DNA from: Tardiphaga sp. P9-11
GTDB lineage: Bacteria; Pseudomonadota; Alphaproteobacteria; Rhizobiales; Xanthobacteraceae
Assembly: GCF_008329525.1 (NCBI RefSeq)
Contig: NZ_NPKQ01000007.1
Coordinates: forward strand, 62,001-126,000
Length of the DNA stretch: 64,000 bases
Reading direction: 5' to 3'
The notes below the pieces were generated by a model. That model made no database searches. It had not been told where the DNA came from and saw only the letters and a list, made by a program, of their open reading frames with translations. Of the stretch, positions 28,951-36,630 are shown in pieces. The stretch's first letter is position 1. Each line of letters begins with the position of its first letter. The position numbers and the translations under genes were made by a program.

Positions 28951-28961
28951 GTGAGACAATC

Positions 28962-30281
28962 ATGAATGTAGCTCTCGCAAAGACGACAACGGGCGCAGTG
29001 CTGGACGGCACATTCGCCGCCGCGCGCGGCCGGTTGCCGGGCGTCGGTACAGTGGCCGAAACGCGCCAGCAGGCGTTCGACGATTTCGCGCGCACGGGTC
29101 TGCCGACCCGGCGCATCGAGGAATGGAAATACACCGACCTGCGCAACCTGCTGCGCGATGTCGCGCCGCTTGCGCCGACGCCGGATCAGGCTGCGCTGGC
29201 ACAGGCTGCCAAGATGGTCGAAACGCTTGGCACAGGCGATACGCAGAAGCTCGTCATCGTGGACGGTGTCTTCGCTGCGGGCCTCTCCGATCTGACGTCG
29301 GGCGGCGGCGTGACCGTGCATGCACTCAGTGCGATGCTCGACGACGCGACCAGTGCGACGCGGGCTGATCTGCTGCGCTCGCGCGTCGCAGATCCGATGA
29401 TCGCACTGAATGCCGCCTTCGCCACCGATGGCGTGCTGGTCGATATCGCCGACGATGCCGCTCCGGCCCGGCCGCTGCACATCGTACATGTCGCGACGCG
29501 CCCGAGCGTGGCGGCATTCACGCGGTCGCTGGTGCGCATCGGCAATCGTGCGCGTGTGACGCTGGTCGAGAGCTTTGTCGCGACAGAGACCGCGAAGGCC
29601 TATCAGGCCCATGACGCTGTCGTGCTCTGGATTGGCGACGATTCCGATCTGCAGCATGTGCGCGTGATGGAAGACGCCGGCGATGCCGCGAATATCGCGA
29701 CGGCCATTGTTACGGTTGGTGCGCGCACCAAGTTCAACACCTTCAGCCTGACCACTGGCGGTGGTGTCAGTCGCTATCAGAGCTTCATCACGATGGCTGG
29801 CGTGGATTCGGAGCTGTCGACCAACAGCGTCCATCTGCTGCGCGACAAGCAGCATGGCGACTGTACCTTCGTGATCGAGCATGCAGCCCCGAATTGCCTC
29901 AGCCGCGAGCTATTCCGCGCTGTGCTCGACGATCGCGCGCATTCGGTGTTCCAGGGCCGCATCAACGTTCATCAGATCGCACAGAAGACTGACGGCAAGA
30001 TGATGTCGCGGGCGCTGCTGCTGTCCGACGAGGCCGAGATCGACAACAAGCCAGAGCTCGAAATCTTCGCTGACGACGTGCAGTGCGGCCATGGCGCGAC
30101 CATCGGCGCGCTGGATGACAGCCTGCTGTTCTATCTGCGGGCTCGCGGCCTGCCGGAGAAGGCAGCGCAGGCGTTGCTGATCCAGGCATTCGTTGGTGAA
30201 GCGATGGAGTCGATCGTGAATGACGATCTGCGCGACGTCGCGATATCGGCCGCGGAGCGCTGGCTGGAGTCGCGCGCATGA
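28962..30281 (+). CDS. sufD: Fe-S cluster assembly protein SufD
   Basis: A 439-residue paralogue of SufB that completes the SufBC2D scaffold and takes part in iron acquisition. The N-terminal helix carries TRRIEEWKYTDLRNLL, and the C-terminal core has the conserved CGHGATIGALDDSLLFYLRARGLPEKAAQALLIQAFVGE block. It overlaps sufS by four bases (ATGA), implying translational coupling. The length fits alphaproteobacterial SufD. Confidence 0.96.
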   Translation: MNVALAKTTTGAVLDGTFAAARGRLPGVGTVAETRQQAFDDFARTGLPTRRIEEWKYTDLRNLLRDVAPLAPTPDQAALAQAAKMVETLGTGDTQKLVIVDGVFAAGLSDLTSGGGVTVHALSAMLDDATSATRADLLRSRVADPMIALNAAFATDGVLVDIADDAAPARPLHIVHVATRPSVAAFTRSLVRIGNRARVTLVESFVATETAKAYQAHDAVVLWIGDDSDLQHVRVMEDAGDAANIATAIVTVGARTKFNTFSLTTGGGVSRYQSFITMAGVDSELSTNSVHLLRDKQHGDCTFVIEHAAPNCLSRELFRAVLDDRAHSVFQGRINVHQIAQKTDGKMMSRALLLSDEAEIDNKPELEIFADDVQCGHGATIGALDDSLLFYLRARGLPEKAAQALLIQAFVGEAMESIVNDDLRDVAISAAERWLESRA

Positions 30282-31525
30282 CATTGCATCCCGCGGTCTC
30301 GAACGGGTCATACGACGTCGCTCGCGTCCGCGAGGATTTTCCGGCGCTCGAGATGAAAGTCTATGGCAAGCCGCTGGTCTATCTCGACAACGCGGCGTCG
30401 GCGCAGAAGCCGTATGCAGTGCTCGACCGCATGACCGAGGCCTACAAGTCCGAATATGCCAATGTGCATCGCGGACTGCATTACCTCGCCAATGCCGCGA
30501 CCGAGGCCTATGAGGGCGCGCGCATCAAGGTGCAGCACTTCCTCAATGCCAAGCGCCCCGAGGAAATCATCTTCACCCGCAATGCCACCGACGCGCTCAA
30601 TGCCGTCGCGGCATCGTGGGGCGGCGAGAACATCAAGCCGGGCGATGAGATCGTGCTCTCGATCATGGAGCACCATTCCAACATCGTACCGTGGCACTTC
30701 CTGCGGGAACGTCAGGGCGCCGTTATCAAATGGGCGCCTGTCGATGACGAAGGCAACTTCCTGATCGACGAGTTCGAGAAGTTGCTGACCGATCGTACCA
30801 AGATCGTCGCCATCACCCAGATGTCCAATGCGCTGGGCACGCTGGTGCCAGTCAAGGACGTGGTGCAGCTCGCGCATGCGCGCGGTATTCCCGTCGTGGT
30901 GGATGGCAGTCAGGCGGCCGTTCACATGCCGATCGACGTGCAGGACATCGACGCCGACTTCTACATCTTCACCGGCCACAAGCTGTACGGACCGACTGGC
31001 ATCGGCGTGCTGTATGGCAAATATGACCGGCTGGTTGCGATGCGACCCTATGCCGGCGGCGGTGAGATGATCCGCGAAGTGGCGAAGGACTGGGTCACCT
31101 ATGGCGATCCGCCGCACAAGTTCGAGGCGGGTACGCCGGCCATCGTCGAGGCCATCGGCCTCGGTGCGGCTATCGATTACGTCAATTCGATCGGCAAAGA
31201 GCGGATTGCCGCCCATGAACACGATCTCCTGACCTATGCGCAGGACCGGCTGCGCGAGATCAATTCGCTGCGCATCATCGGCACCGCCAAGGACAAGGGT
31301 CCGGTGATCTCGTTCGAACTAAAGGGCGCACACGCCCATGACGTGGCGACGGTGATCGACCGGCAGGGCGTCGCTGTCCGCGCTGGAACTCACTGCGTGA
31401 TGCCGCTTCTGGAACGATTCAATGTGACGGCCACGTGCCGTGCATCGTTCGGAATGTATAATACCCGCGAGGAGGTCGACCACCTCGCACAGGCGCTGAT
31501 CAAGGCACGGGAGTTATTTGCATGA
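30278..31525 (+). CDS. sufS: Cysteine desulfurase SufS (class II)
   Basis: A 415-residue PLP-dependent cysteine desulfurase that supplies sulfur to the SufBC2D scaffold. The PLP lysine lies in FTGHKLYGPTGIGVLYG near residue 233. The active cysteine lies in VRAGTHCVMPLLERF, the short-loop class II form; such enzymes usually need a sulfur acceptor such as SufE or SufU, and none is visible here. It overlaps both sufD and the next gene by four bases, so expression is tightly coupled. Confidence 0.97.
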   Translation: MTLHPAVSNGSYDVARVREDFPALEMKVYGKPLVYLDNAASAQKPYAVLDRMTEAYKSEYANVHRGLHYLANAATEAYEGARIKVQHFLNAKRPEEIIFTRNATDALNAVAASWGGENIKPGDEIVLSIMEHHSNIVPWHFLRERQGAVIKWAPVDDEGNFLIDEFEKLLTDRTKIVAITQMSNALGTLVPVKDVVQLAHARGIPVVVDGSQAAVHMPIDVQDIDADFYIFTGHKLYGPTGIGVLYGKYDRLVAMRPYAGGGEMIREVAKDWVTYGDPPHKFEAGTPAIVEAIGLGAAIDYVNSIGKERIAAHEHDLLTYAQDRLREINSLRIIGTAKDKGPVISFELKGAHAHDVATVIDRQGVAVRAGTHCVMPLLERFNVTATCRASFGMYNTREEVDHLAQALIKARELFA

Positions 31526-31923
31526 GTGACATTGCAGAAGCCAAGACGCCGGACGCCAGCCCCGAGGCCGAGAAGTCCGCTCACATGCAGACCACCTCGG
31601 CGCTCGATCCTGCCGAAACCGAACGCCTGGGCACGGAGATCGTCGCCGCGCTGAAGACCGTGTTCGACCCGGAGATCCCGGCTGACATCTACGAGCTCGG
31701 CCTGATCTACAAGGTCGACATCAAGGACGATCGCTCCGTTCAGGTCGAGATGACGCTGACGACGCCAAACTGCCCGGCGGCAGAAGAATTGCCGACTATG
31801 GTGGAGAACGCCGTGGCCAGCGTGCCCGGCGTCGGTCTGGTCAAGGTCGAGATCGTCTGGGAGCCGACCTGGACGCCGGACCGGATGACCGATGAGGCAC
31901 GTCTCGTCCTGAATATGTGGTGA
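31522..31923 (+). CDS. sufT: SufT-like Fe-S maturation protein (DUF59/MIP18 family)
   Basis: A 133-residue cytosolic protein helping to mature Fe-S proteins. A disordered N-terminus (about residues 1-35) is followed by the DUF59 core: VFDPEIPADIYELGLIYKV, the conserved Cys in LTTPNCPAAEELP and the VEIVWEPTWTPDRMTDEARL end. It overlaps sufS by four bases. Its place between sufS and sufA matches other alphaproteobacterial suf operons. Confidence 0.94.
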   Translation: MSDIAEAKTPDASPEAEKSAHMQTTSALDPAETERLGTEIVAALKTVFDPEIPADIYELGLIYKVDIKDDRSVQVEMTLTTPNCPAAEELPTMVENAVASVPGVGLVKVEIVWEPTWTPDRMTDEARLVLNMW

Positions 31924-31931
31924 AGGATGCC

Positions 31932-32345
31932 GTGCCGAAGCTGAACGGTGTTATCGAGACTGCGCTCTACGTCGATGACCTCGATCGCGGACGGGCGTTC
32001 TACCAGGGCGCGCTGGGACTAGAGCCGCTCACAAGTGATTCGCGATTTGTCGCCTACGACGTCGGCGGTCGCAATGTGTTGCTGCTGTTTGGCCGCGGCT
32101 CCACGCTGGAGACGGTTCATCTGCCGGGCGGCACCATCCCGCCGCATGACGGCAGCGGCCCGGTTCATGTGGCCTTCGCCATCGCCGCCGATGAATTACC
32201 GGCCTGGGAACAGCGGCTGGGTGCGTATGATATCGTGATCGAAGGCCGGACCGACTGGCCGGGCGGCGGGCATAGCATCTACTTCCGCGATCCCGACCAG
32301 CATCTGCTGGAGCTGGTGACGCCGGGTGTGTGGACGATCTACTGA
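31932..32345 (+). CDS. VOC-family (glyoxalase/bleomycin-resistance fold) protein
   Basis: About 137 residues, one vicinal-oxygen-chelate domain with two beta-alpha-beta-beta-beta modules. Possible metal ligands are His in PVHVAFAI and Glu in HLLELVTPG, with ETALYVDDLDRGRAFY at the start. I chose GTG at 31932 because AAGGA lies four bases before it; GTG codons at 31917 or 31920 inside the end of sufT are alternatives. It is embedded between sufT and sufA on the same strand. Its link to Fe-S metabolism is unknown; glyoxalase, dioxygenase or fosfomycin-resistance roles cannot be told apart. Confidence 0.85.
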   Translation: MPKLNGVIETALYVDDLDRGRAFYQGALGLEPLTSDSRFVAYDVGGRNVLLLFGRGSTLETVHLPGGTIPPHDGSGPVHVAFAIAADELPAWEQRLGAYDIVIEGRTDWPGGGHSIYFRDPDQHLLELVTPGVWTIY

Positions 32346-32445
32346 CAATCAGCGGAATTCGCGCATGAGGCCTTCTCAGCAAGGATTTCGTTGTTAATTT
32401 AGACGCATGATGGTCGCGACGCGCGGCGAGAGGTGGTGGATTGCC

Positions 32446-32841
32446 ATGAATATCCCCGTACAGGTTGCCAAGCCGAAGCCTCGGCCTCGTCCGCAGGTCA
32501 TGAAGCTGACCGATGCTGCCGCAACGCGGATCCAGCAACTGACGGAGCGTGCCGATTCCGAGATCGTCGGCCTGCGCGTCGGTATCAAAAACGGCGGCTG
32601 CGCCGGCCAGTCCTACACCGTCGAATATGCCCACGACATCAAGCCGACCGACGAAATCGTCGAGGACAAGGGCGTGAAGATCCTGGTCGATCCCAAGGCC
32701 GTGTTGTTCCTGCTCGGCACCGAGATGGACTACAAGACTGACCGCATGCAGGCGCAGTTCGTGTTCAACAACCCGAACCAGATTTCGGCCTGCGGCTGCG
32801 GCGAGTCGGTGCAACTGACGCCGGCGAAGATCGACGGCTGA
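32446..32841 (+). CDS. sufA: A-type Fe-S carrier protein (SufA/IscA/ErpA)
   Basis: A 131-residue cluster-carrier that takes Fe-S units from the scaffold to target enzymes. The three conserved cysteines are visible in GGCAGQSY (near residue 60) and in the C-terminal ACGCGES. A basic proline-rich N-terminal tail (residues 1-18) is a mild extension. The ATG at 32446 has AGAGGTGG upstream; an in-frame ATG at 32407 is less likely. It ends the suf cluster. SufA, IscA and ErpA cannot be separated by eye; sufA follows from the operon. Confidence 0.93.
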   Translation: MNIPVQVAKPKPRPRPQVMKLTDAAATRIQQLTERADSEIVGLRVGIKNGGCAGQSYTVEYAHDIKPTDEIVEDKGVKILVDPKAVLFLLGTEMDYKTDRMQAQFVFNNPNQISACGCGESVQLTPAKIDG

Positions 32842-32866
32842 ATTCAGCCTCCGCATTCTCTGCATG

Positions 32867-32983
32867 TCGTCGCCCGGCTTGACCGGGCGATCCAGTGAAC
32901 GACGGCGCTGATGTTGCGCTTCGTCGCTCTCTCTTAATCGTCGATGTCTACTGGATCACCCGCTTTCGCGGGTGATGACAATT
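32867..32983. repeat. REP-like extragenic element with two hairpins
   Basis: Two small hairpins (GCCCGG-CTTGA-CCGGGC near 32873-32888, and CACCCGC-TTTC-GCGGGTG at 32957-32974) flank a central part, and GATCCAGT (32889-32896) can pair with ACTGGATC (32950-32957). The whole resembles a four-way folded REP/BIME unit. Very similar intergenic sequences are familiar from Nitrobacteraceae genomes, from memory. Only one copy lies in this window. Confidence 0.6.
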
Positions 32984-33027
32984 GAGGATGGCTTTCGCTT
33001 CCCCGCAACCCATCCTACACTTCTGCC

Positions 33028-33495
33028 ATGGACCGCCAATTTCTCTCCGAACTTTTCGCCGGCTTCGGTCCGGTGACCATCCGCCGGATGTTTTCCGGCT
33101 TTGGTATTTCCGCCGATGGCATCAACTTCGCGCTGGTGCTGCGCGGCGCGGTCTATCTGCGCGCCGATGAAAACTCGATCCCGCGTTTTGAGAGCGAAGG
33201 CTCAAAGTGTTTTCAGTATGAGATGCGCGGCAAGCTGCGGATGATTGGATCCTACTGGCAGCTGCCGGAACGGCTCTACGACGATCCCGATGAAGTCACC
33301 GAATGGGCGAGGGTCGCACATGCCGCTGCGATCCGTGCATCGCTGGCGAAGGCAAGCAAGAAGCGGACGGCGAAGAAAGCGACGACCGTGAAGGAGGCCG
33401 CGGCGAAAAAGAAGGCCGCGAAGAAAACTGCGGTCAAGAAGGTCTTCAGCAAGACAGCCAGTAAAGCCGCAAAGAAGCGCAAGTCTTCATCCTGA
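33028..33495 (+). CDS. TfoX/Sxy N-terminal-domain protein with Lys/Ala-rich tail
   Basis: A 155-residue protein. Residues 1-95 match the TfoX N-terminal domain (TIRRMFSGFGISADGINFALVLRG, then CFQYEMRGKLRMIGSYWQLPERL). In some bacteria TfoX proteins act in competence regulation, but stand-alone N-terminal domains mostly have unknown roles. Residues 110-155 are a highly basic AKK/KKA tail like histone H1. The C-terminal TfoX domain is absent. It has no operon partners and is convergent with the diguanylate cyclase gene. The tail suggests nucleic-acid binding; this is inference. Confidence 0.85.
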   Translation: MDRQFLSELFAGFGPVTIRRMFSGFGISADGINFALVLRGAVYLRADENSIPRFESEGSKCFQYEMRGKLRMIGSYWQLPERLYDDPDEVTEWARVAHAAAIRASLAKASKKRTAKKATTVKEAAAKKKAAKKTAVKKVFSKTASKAAKKRKSSS

Positions 33496-33521
33496 GGAGA
33501 CGCGCAAAGACGCGCTCCTCA
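33493..33521. terminator. Hairpin overlapping the TfoX-like stop codon
   Basis: Arms at 33493-33504 and 33511-33521 pair over 11 bases with one bulged A, and the loop is 6 bases. The left arm begins at the stop codon itself. It separates the convergent TfoX-like and diguanylate cyclase genes. No T-run follows, and the sequence looks like a common extragenic palindrome of the family. Confidence 0.5.
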
Positions 33522-33544
33522 TCATGGGGACGGAGTGTGGGGCG

Positions 33545-34612
33545 TCACGCGACCTGGAATTGCAGCTCCGCCGAATATTCCGGATCGACTTCGCAGATCA
33601 CGCGGTTGCGGCCGTTGCGTTTCGCGGCATAGAGACAGGCATCGGCACGGCCGATGAGCGCTTCCATATCGTCGCCGATCTGCAGCATCGAGACGCCGAC
33701 GGAAACCGTGACGCGCCCCAGGATCTCGCCAGTCGATTTTTTCTTCAGCTCCTTTGACATCACGGCGCGGCGGATGTGGTCGGCCACCGTGAGCGCCTGA
33801 CGTAGCGGCGTACTCGGCAGCACTACCGCAAACTCCTCGCCGCCATAGCGCGCGGTGATATCCTGGCCCTTGATGGTCTGCTTCAGCGACTGGCCGACAA
33901 GACGCAATACCTGGTCGCCGGTGAGATGGCCGTAATTGTCGTTGAAGGACTTGAAGTGATCGATGTCGAGCATCAGAAGCGACAACGGTTCGCCGCGCCT
34001 TACCGCGGTATCGATCGCTGCCATCAGCGCACGGTCGAAATATTTGCGGTTGCCGAGCGCGGTGAGGGGGTCGGTCAGGCTCTCGGCGCGGATCGCCTCA
34101 AGGCTTTGTTGCAGCGTGTAGACCTCGCTCTTCGAGGATAGTAGCCGCTCTTCCAGCGCCTTGTTCGTGTCGTGCACTTCACGGGTAGATTTGACGAGCT
34201 TCTCGATCACGGCTTTCACCGCAGCGGGATCGTGCGCGCGCGACAAATCCTTGCTGGCACCATCGAGGCTGGCATTGAAGTTCGTTGTCATGCCTAGCGC
34301 ATCGGTGATTAGCGCCATCACGTCGTCGATCTCGCCGATGACGCGGGCGCCGACCTGATCGATGCGATCGGTGGTGCGAATCTGCGAGAGGTAAGTGTCG
34401 TGGATCTGGTCGAGGTCCGCTTCGGTCAGGCGGCCATTGCGCGCCAGCGTCTCATTGATGACCTTGTTGAGCGCCGAATTATAGCCAGTCGCGTAGACGT
34501 ACCAGATCTCATAGTTGCGCGGGATAGCCGTCTGGCGGAGCGATCGAATTTGACCCAGCGCGACTTCGGCAAATGCCAAAGTGCGTTCTTGTTCGTCCAG
34601 GATGCCGGTCAC
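33545..34612 (-). CDS. Diguanylate cyclase (GGDEF domain)
   Basis: A 355-residue protein. Residues 1-170 are a mainly helical soluble region with no recognised sensor (TAIPRNYEIWYVYATGYNSALNKVINETL is a conserved opening). Residues 178-345 are a GGDEF domain with DPLTALGNRKYFD (181-193), metal-binding DIDHFKSFND and the active motif GGEEF at 257-261, so it should make cyclic di-GMP from GTP. The inhibitory I-site position reads Lys-Gly-Gln-Asp in place of Arg-x-x-Asp, so product feedback may be weak. No membrane segment is seen. It stands alone, convergent with the TfoX-like gene. Confidence 0.93.
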   Translation of the reverse strand: MTGILDEQERTLAFAEVALGQIRSLRQTAIPRNYEIWYVYATGYNSALNKVINETLARNGRLTEADLDQIHDTYLSQIRTTDRIDQVGARVIGEIDDVMALITDALGMTTNFNASLDGASKDLSRAHDPAAVKAVIEKLVKSTREVHDTNKALEERLLSSKSEVYTLQQSLEAIRAESLTDPLTALGNRKYFDRALMAAIDTAVRRGEPLSLLMLDIDHFKSFNDNYGHLTGDQVLRLVGQSLKQTIKGQDITARYGGEEFAVVLPSTPLRQALTVADHIRRAVMSKELKKKSTGEILGRVTVSVGVSMLQIGDDMEALIGRADACLYAAKRNGRNRVICEVDPEYSAELQFQVA

Positions 34613-34732
34613 GTTCTGTGCCCCCGACGGCGGATCTACGCCGTCCTCTGAAATGCGAATTCGTTAAAAATATCGCGCTCAGATTAGGGGACGAGAGTGA
34701 ACGACGAGTAAACGTTCCCGGGGCGATACTAC

Positions 34733-36253
34733 CTATACGCGTGCTCGGACCGGCCGCAACAGAAAGGCCGGCAGGTGAGAATGATCAGCCGGTTCGTTGT
34801 CTTCGCGGCGCGGACGCGGAGCTTCGGCGCGGCCGATGGATGGCGGACGTTGCGCCTGCGGAGCTACTGCTGCAACCGGTGCTGCGAAAGCAGCTTCGGC
34901 GACCTGCGGCTGCGGGCTGCGCTCGCCGCCTTCGGAGCGACCACCTTCACGGTGCGGACCACGCTCACGGCGCGGCTTGCGATCGCGGCCACCTTCACGG
35001 GGCTGATCGTTGCGCCGACCGTCACGGCCGCCGCGCGGATGCTCGGCATTGGCCTCGCGGTTGCCGGTGCGATTGCGCGACTGGCGCGGCGCCTCAGCGG
35101 CTTCGCCTTCGACAGGCTCCGAGACGGCAACGCTGGATTCGATCTTGGGAATGGACTGGCCGATCAGCTTCTCGATCGCCAGCATCGACTTCTGGTCGGC
35201 GGGCGCTACCAGCGAGACCGCGGTGCCGAGGCGACCGGCACGGCCGGTGCGGCCGATGCGATGCACATAGTCGTCGGAGTGATGCGGGACGTCGAAATTG
35301 AAGACGTGACTGACGGCAGGAATATCGAGGCCACGGGCGGCGACGTCAGAAGCTACCAGAATCGGCAGTTCGCCCTTACGGAATTGGTCGAGCGCGGCAA
35401 GTCGGGCCGACTGTTCCATGTCGCCGTGCAGGGCGCCGACGGCGAAGCCATGCTTCTGCAGTGATTTGGCGAGCAACGCGACTTCACGTTTACGATTACA
35501 GAAGATGATTGCGTTTTTGAGATCGACGGCTTCGCGGATCAGGGAGCGGAGCACTTCGCGCTTTTCGTGCGGTTCGCGGCCGACGCTGACCTGCTGCTGG
35601 GTGATGGTGACGGCGGTCGAGGCCGGCTTGGATACTTCGATCTTCACCGGGTTGTGCAGGAAGGTATCGGTGATGCGGCGGATTTCCGGCGGCATGGTCG
35701 CCGTAAAAAAGAGGGTCTGACGGGTGAATGGCACCAGCTTGCAGATGCGTTCGATGTCGGGGATGAAGCCCATGTCCAGCATGCGGTCGGCTTCGTCGAT
35801 GACCAGCAATTCGACGCCGGTGAGAAGCAGTCCGCCGCGCTCGGTATGGTCAAGCAGGCGCCCCGGCGTGGCGATCAAGACGTCAACGCCCCGGGTCAAT
35901 TTGGTATCCTGGTCGCCGAACGAGACGCCGCCGATCAGCAACGCCACGTTGAGTTTCTGGCCGACGCCGTATTTGTCGAACTGCTCTTTGACCTGTGCGG
36001 CCAGTTCGCGGGTTGGTTCGAGAATGAGCGTGCGGGGCATGCGGGCGCGGGCGCGGCCCTTTTCCAGCATGGTCATCATCGGGAGAACGAAGGCAGCGGT
36101 CTTGCCGGTGCCGGTCTGGGCGATGCCGAGCACGTCTTTGCGCGCCAGCACATGAGGAATCGCCTGTTCCTGAATGGGAGTCGGGGTGGTGTAACCGGTG
36201 GCCGCAACGGCGGCGAGAACCTTGTCGGACAAGCCGAGATTGGAGAAGGACAT
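34733..36253 (-). CDS. rhlE: DEAD-box RNA helicase (RhlE type)
   Basis: A 506-residue ATP-dependent RNA helicase acting in ribosome assembly and mRNA turnover. It shows the Q motif (residues 3-28), Walker A AQTGTGKT (45-52), DEAD in LVIDEADRMLDMGF, the FTATMP motif and HRIGRTGRAGR. The C-terminal 120 or so residues are low-complexity, rich in Arg, Gly, Glu and Pro, as in many RhlE proteins. The ATG at 36253 has AGAGG upstream; an ATG at 36301 in frame is unlikely. The long leader suggests post-transcriptional or cold control. CsdA/DeaD is an alternative name. Confidence 0.92.
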   Translation of the reverse strand: MSFSNLGLSDKVLAAVAATGYTTPTPIQEQAIPHVLARKDVLGIAQTGTGKTAAFVLPMMTMLEKGRARARMPRTLILEPTRELAAQVKEQFDKYGVGQKLNVALLIGGVSFGDQDTKLTRGVDVLIATPGRLLDHTERGGLLLTGVELLVIDEADRMLDMGFIPDIERICKLVPFTRQTLFFTATMPPEIRRITDTFLHNPVKIEVSKPASTAVTITQQQVSVGREPHEKREVLRSLIREAVDLKNAIIFCNRKREVALLAKSLQKHGFAVGALHGDMEQSARLAALDQFRKGELPILVASDVAARGLDIPAVSHVFNFDVPHHSDDYVHRIGRTGRAGRLGTAVSLVAPADQKSMLAIEKLIGQSIPKIESSVAVSEPVEGEAAEAPRQSRNRTGNREANAEHPRGGRDGRRNDQPREGGRDRKPRRERGPHREGGRSEGGERSPQPQVAEAAFAAPVAAVAPQAQRPPSIGRAEAPRPRREDNEPADHSHLPAFLLRPVRARV

Positions 36254-36630
36254 TGAGCCTCTGTATGGGGGCATGATCTGATCCGGTATCCGGATGATCA
36301 CCGTTCGGAATCACGCCTCAGGTCGAAACCGCCGCTTGGATTCTCGGGAAATACTGCAGCGCTTATCCCCGGAGCGGCACGCAAACATGCACGGAGACGC
36401 TGGGCGCTGACAGGCGGCTTACTCAAGATATCGCGTTTCGATACCGGGCCGCGTCGAGGCGGAACATAGGCCGGAATCGGCCAAAGTCAATCCGCCACAC
36501 CCTGGAACACCCCAAAAAGCTTAATGTTTTAGCGGAAAAGGGCCCAAAAACCGGGATATTGGCGGGGGCTTGGCGCTCGCCGTGCGGTCGCTACCCGACG
36601 TAACGCGTGACGTCGATGCAGCGCTGACCG
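36254..36630. other. Long leader region of the RNA helicase gene
   Basis: 377 bases between the helicase start and the MFS gene end, with no convincing coding frame. It holds the helicase promoter candidate at 36463-36490 and about 200 bases of likely 5' untranslated leader, with a small inverted repeat ATCCGG-TAT-CCGGAT near 36283-36297. The part near 36500-36630 shows nothing I recognise. Confidence 0.5.
36463..36490 (-). promoter_or_regulatory. Candidate sigma70-type promoter of the helicase gene
   Basis: On the minus strand TTGACT (36485-36490) and TATGTT (36463-36468) are separated by 16 bases. They match five of six and four of six consensus positions. Transcription from here would give a leader of about 200 bases before the ATG at 36253. 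Confidence 0.5.
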
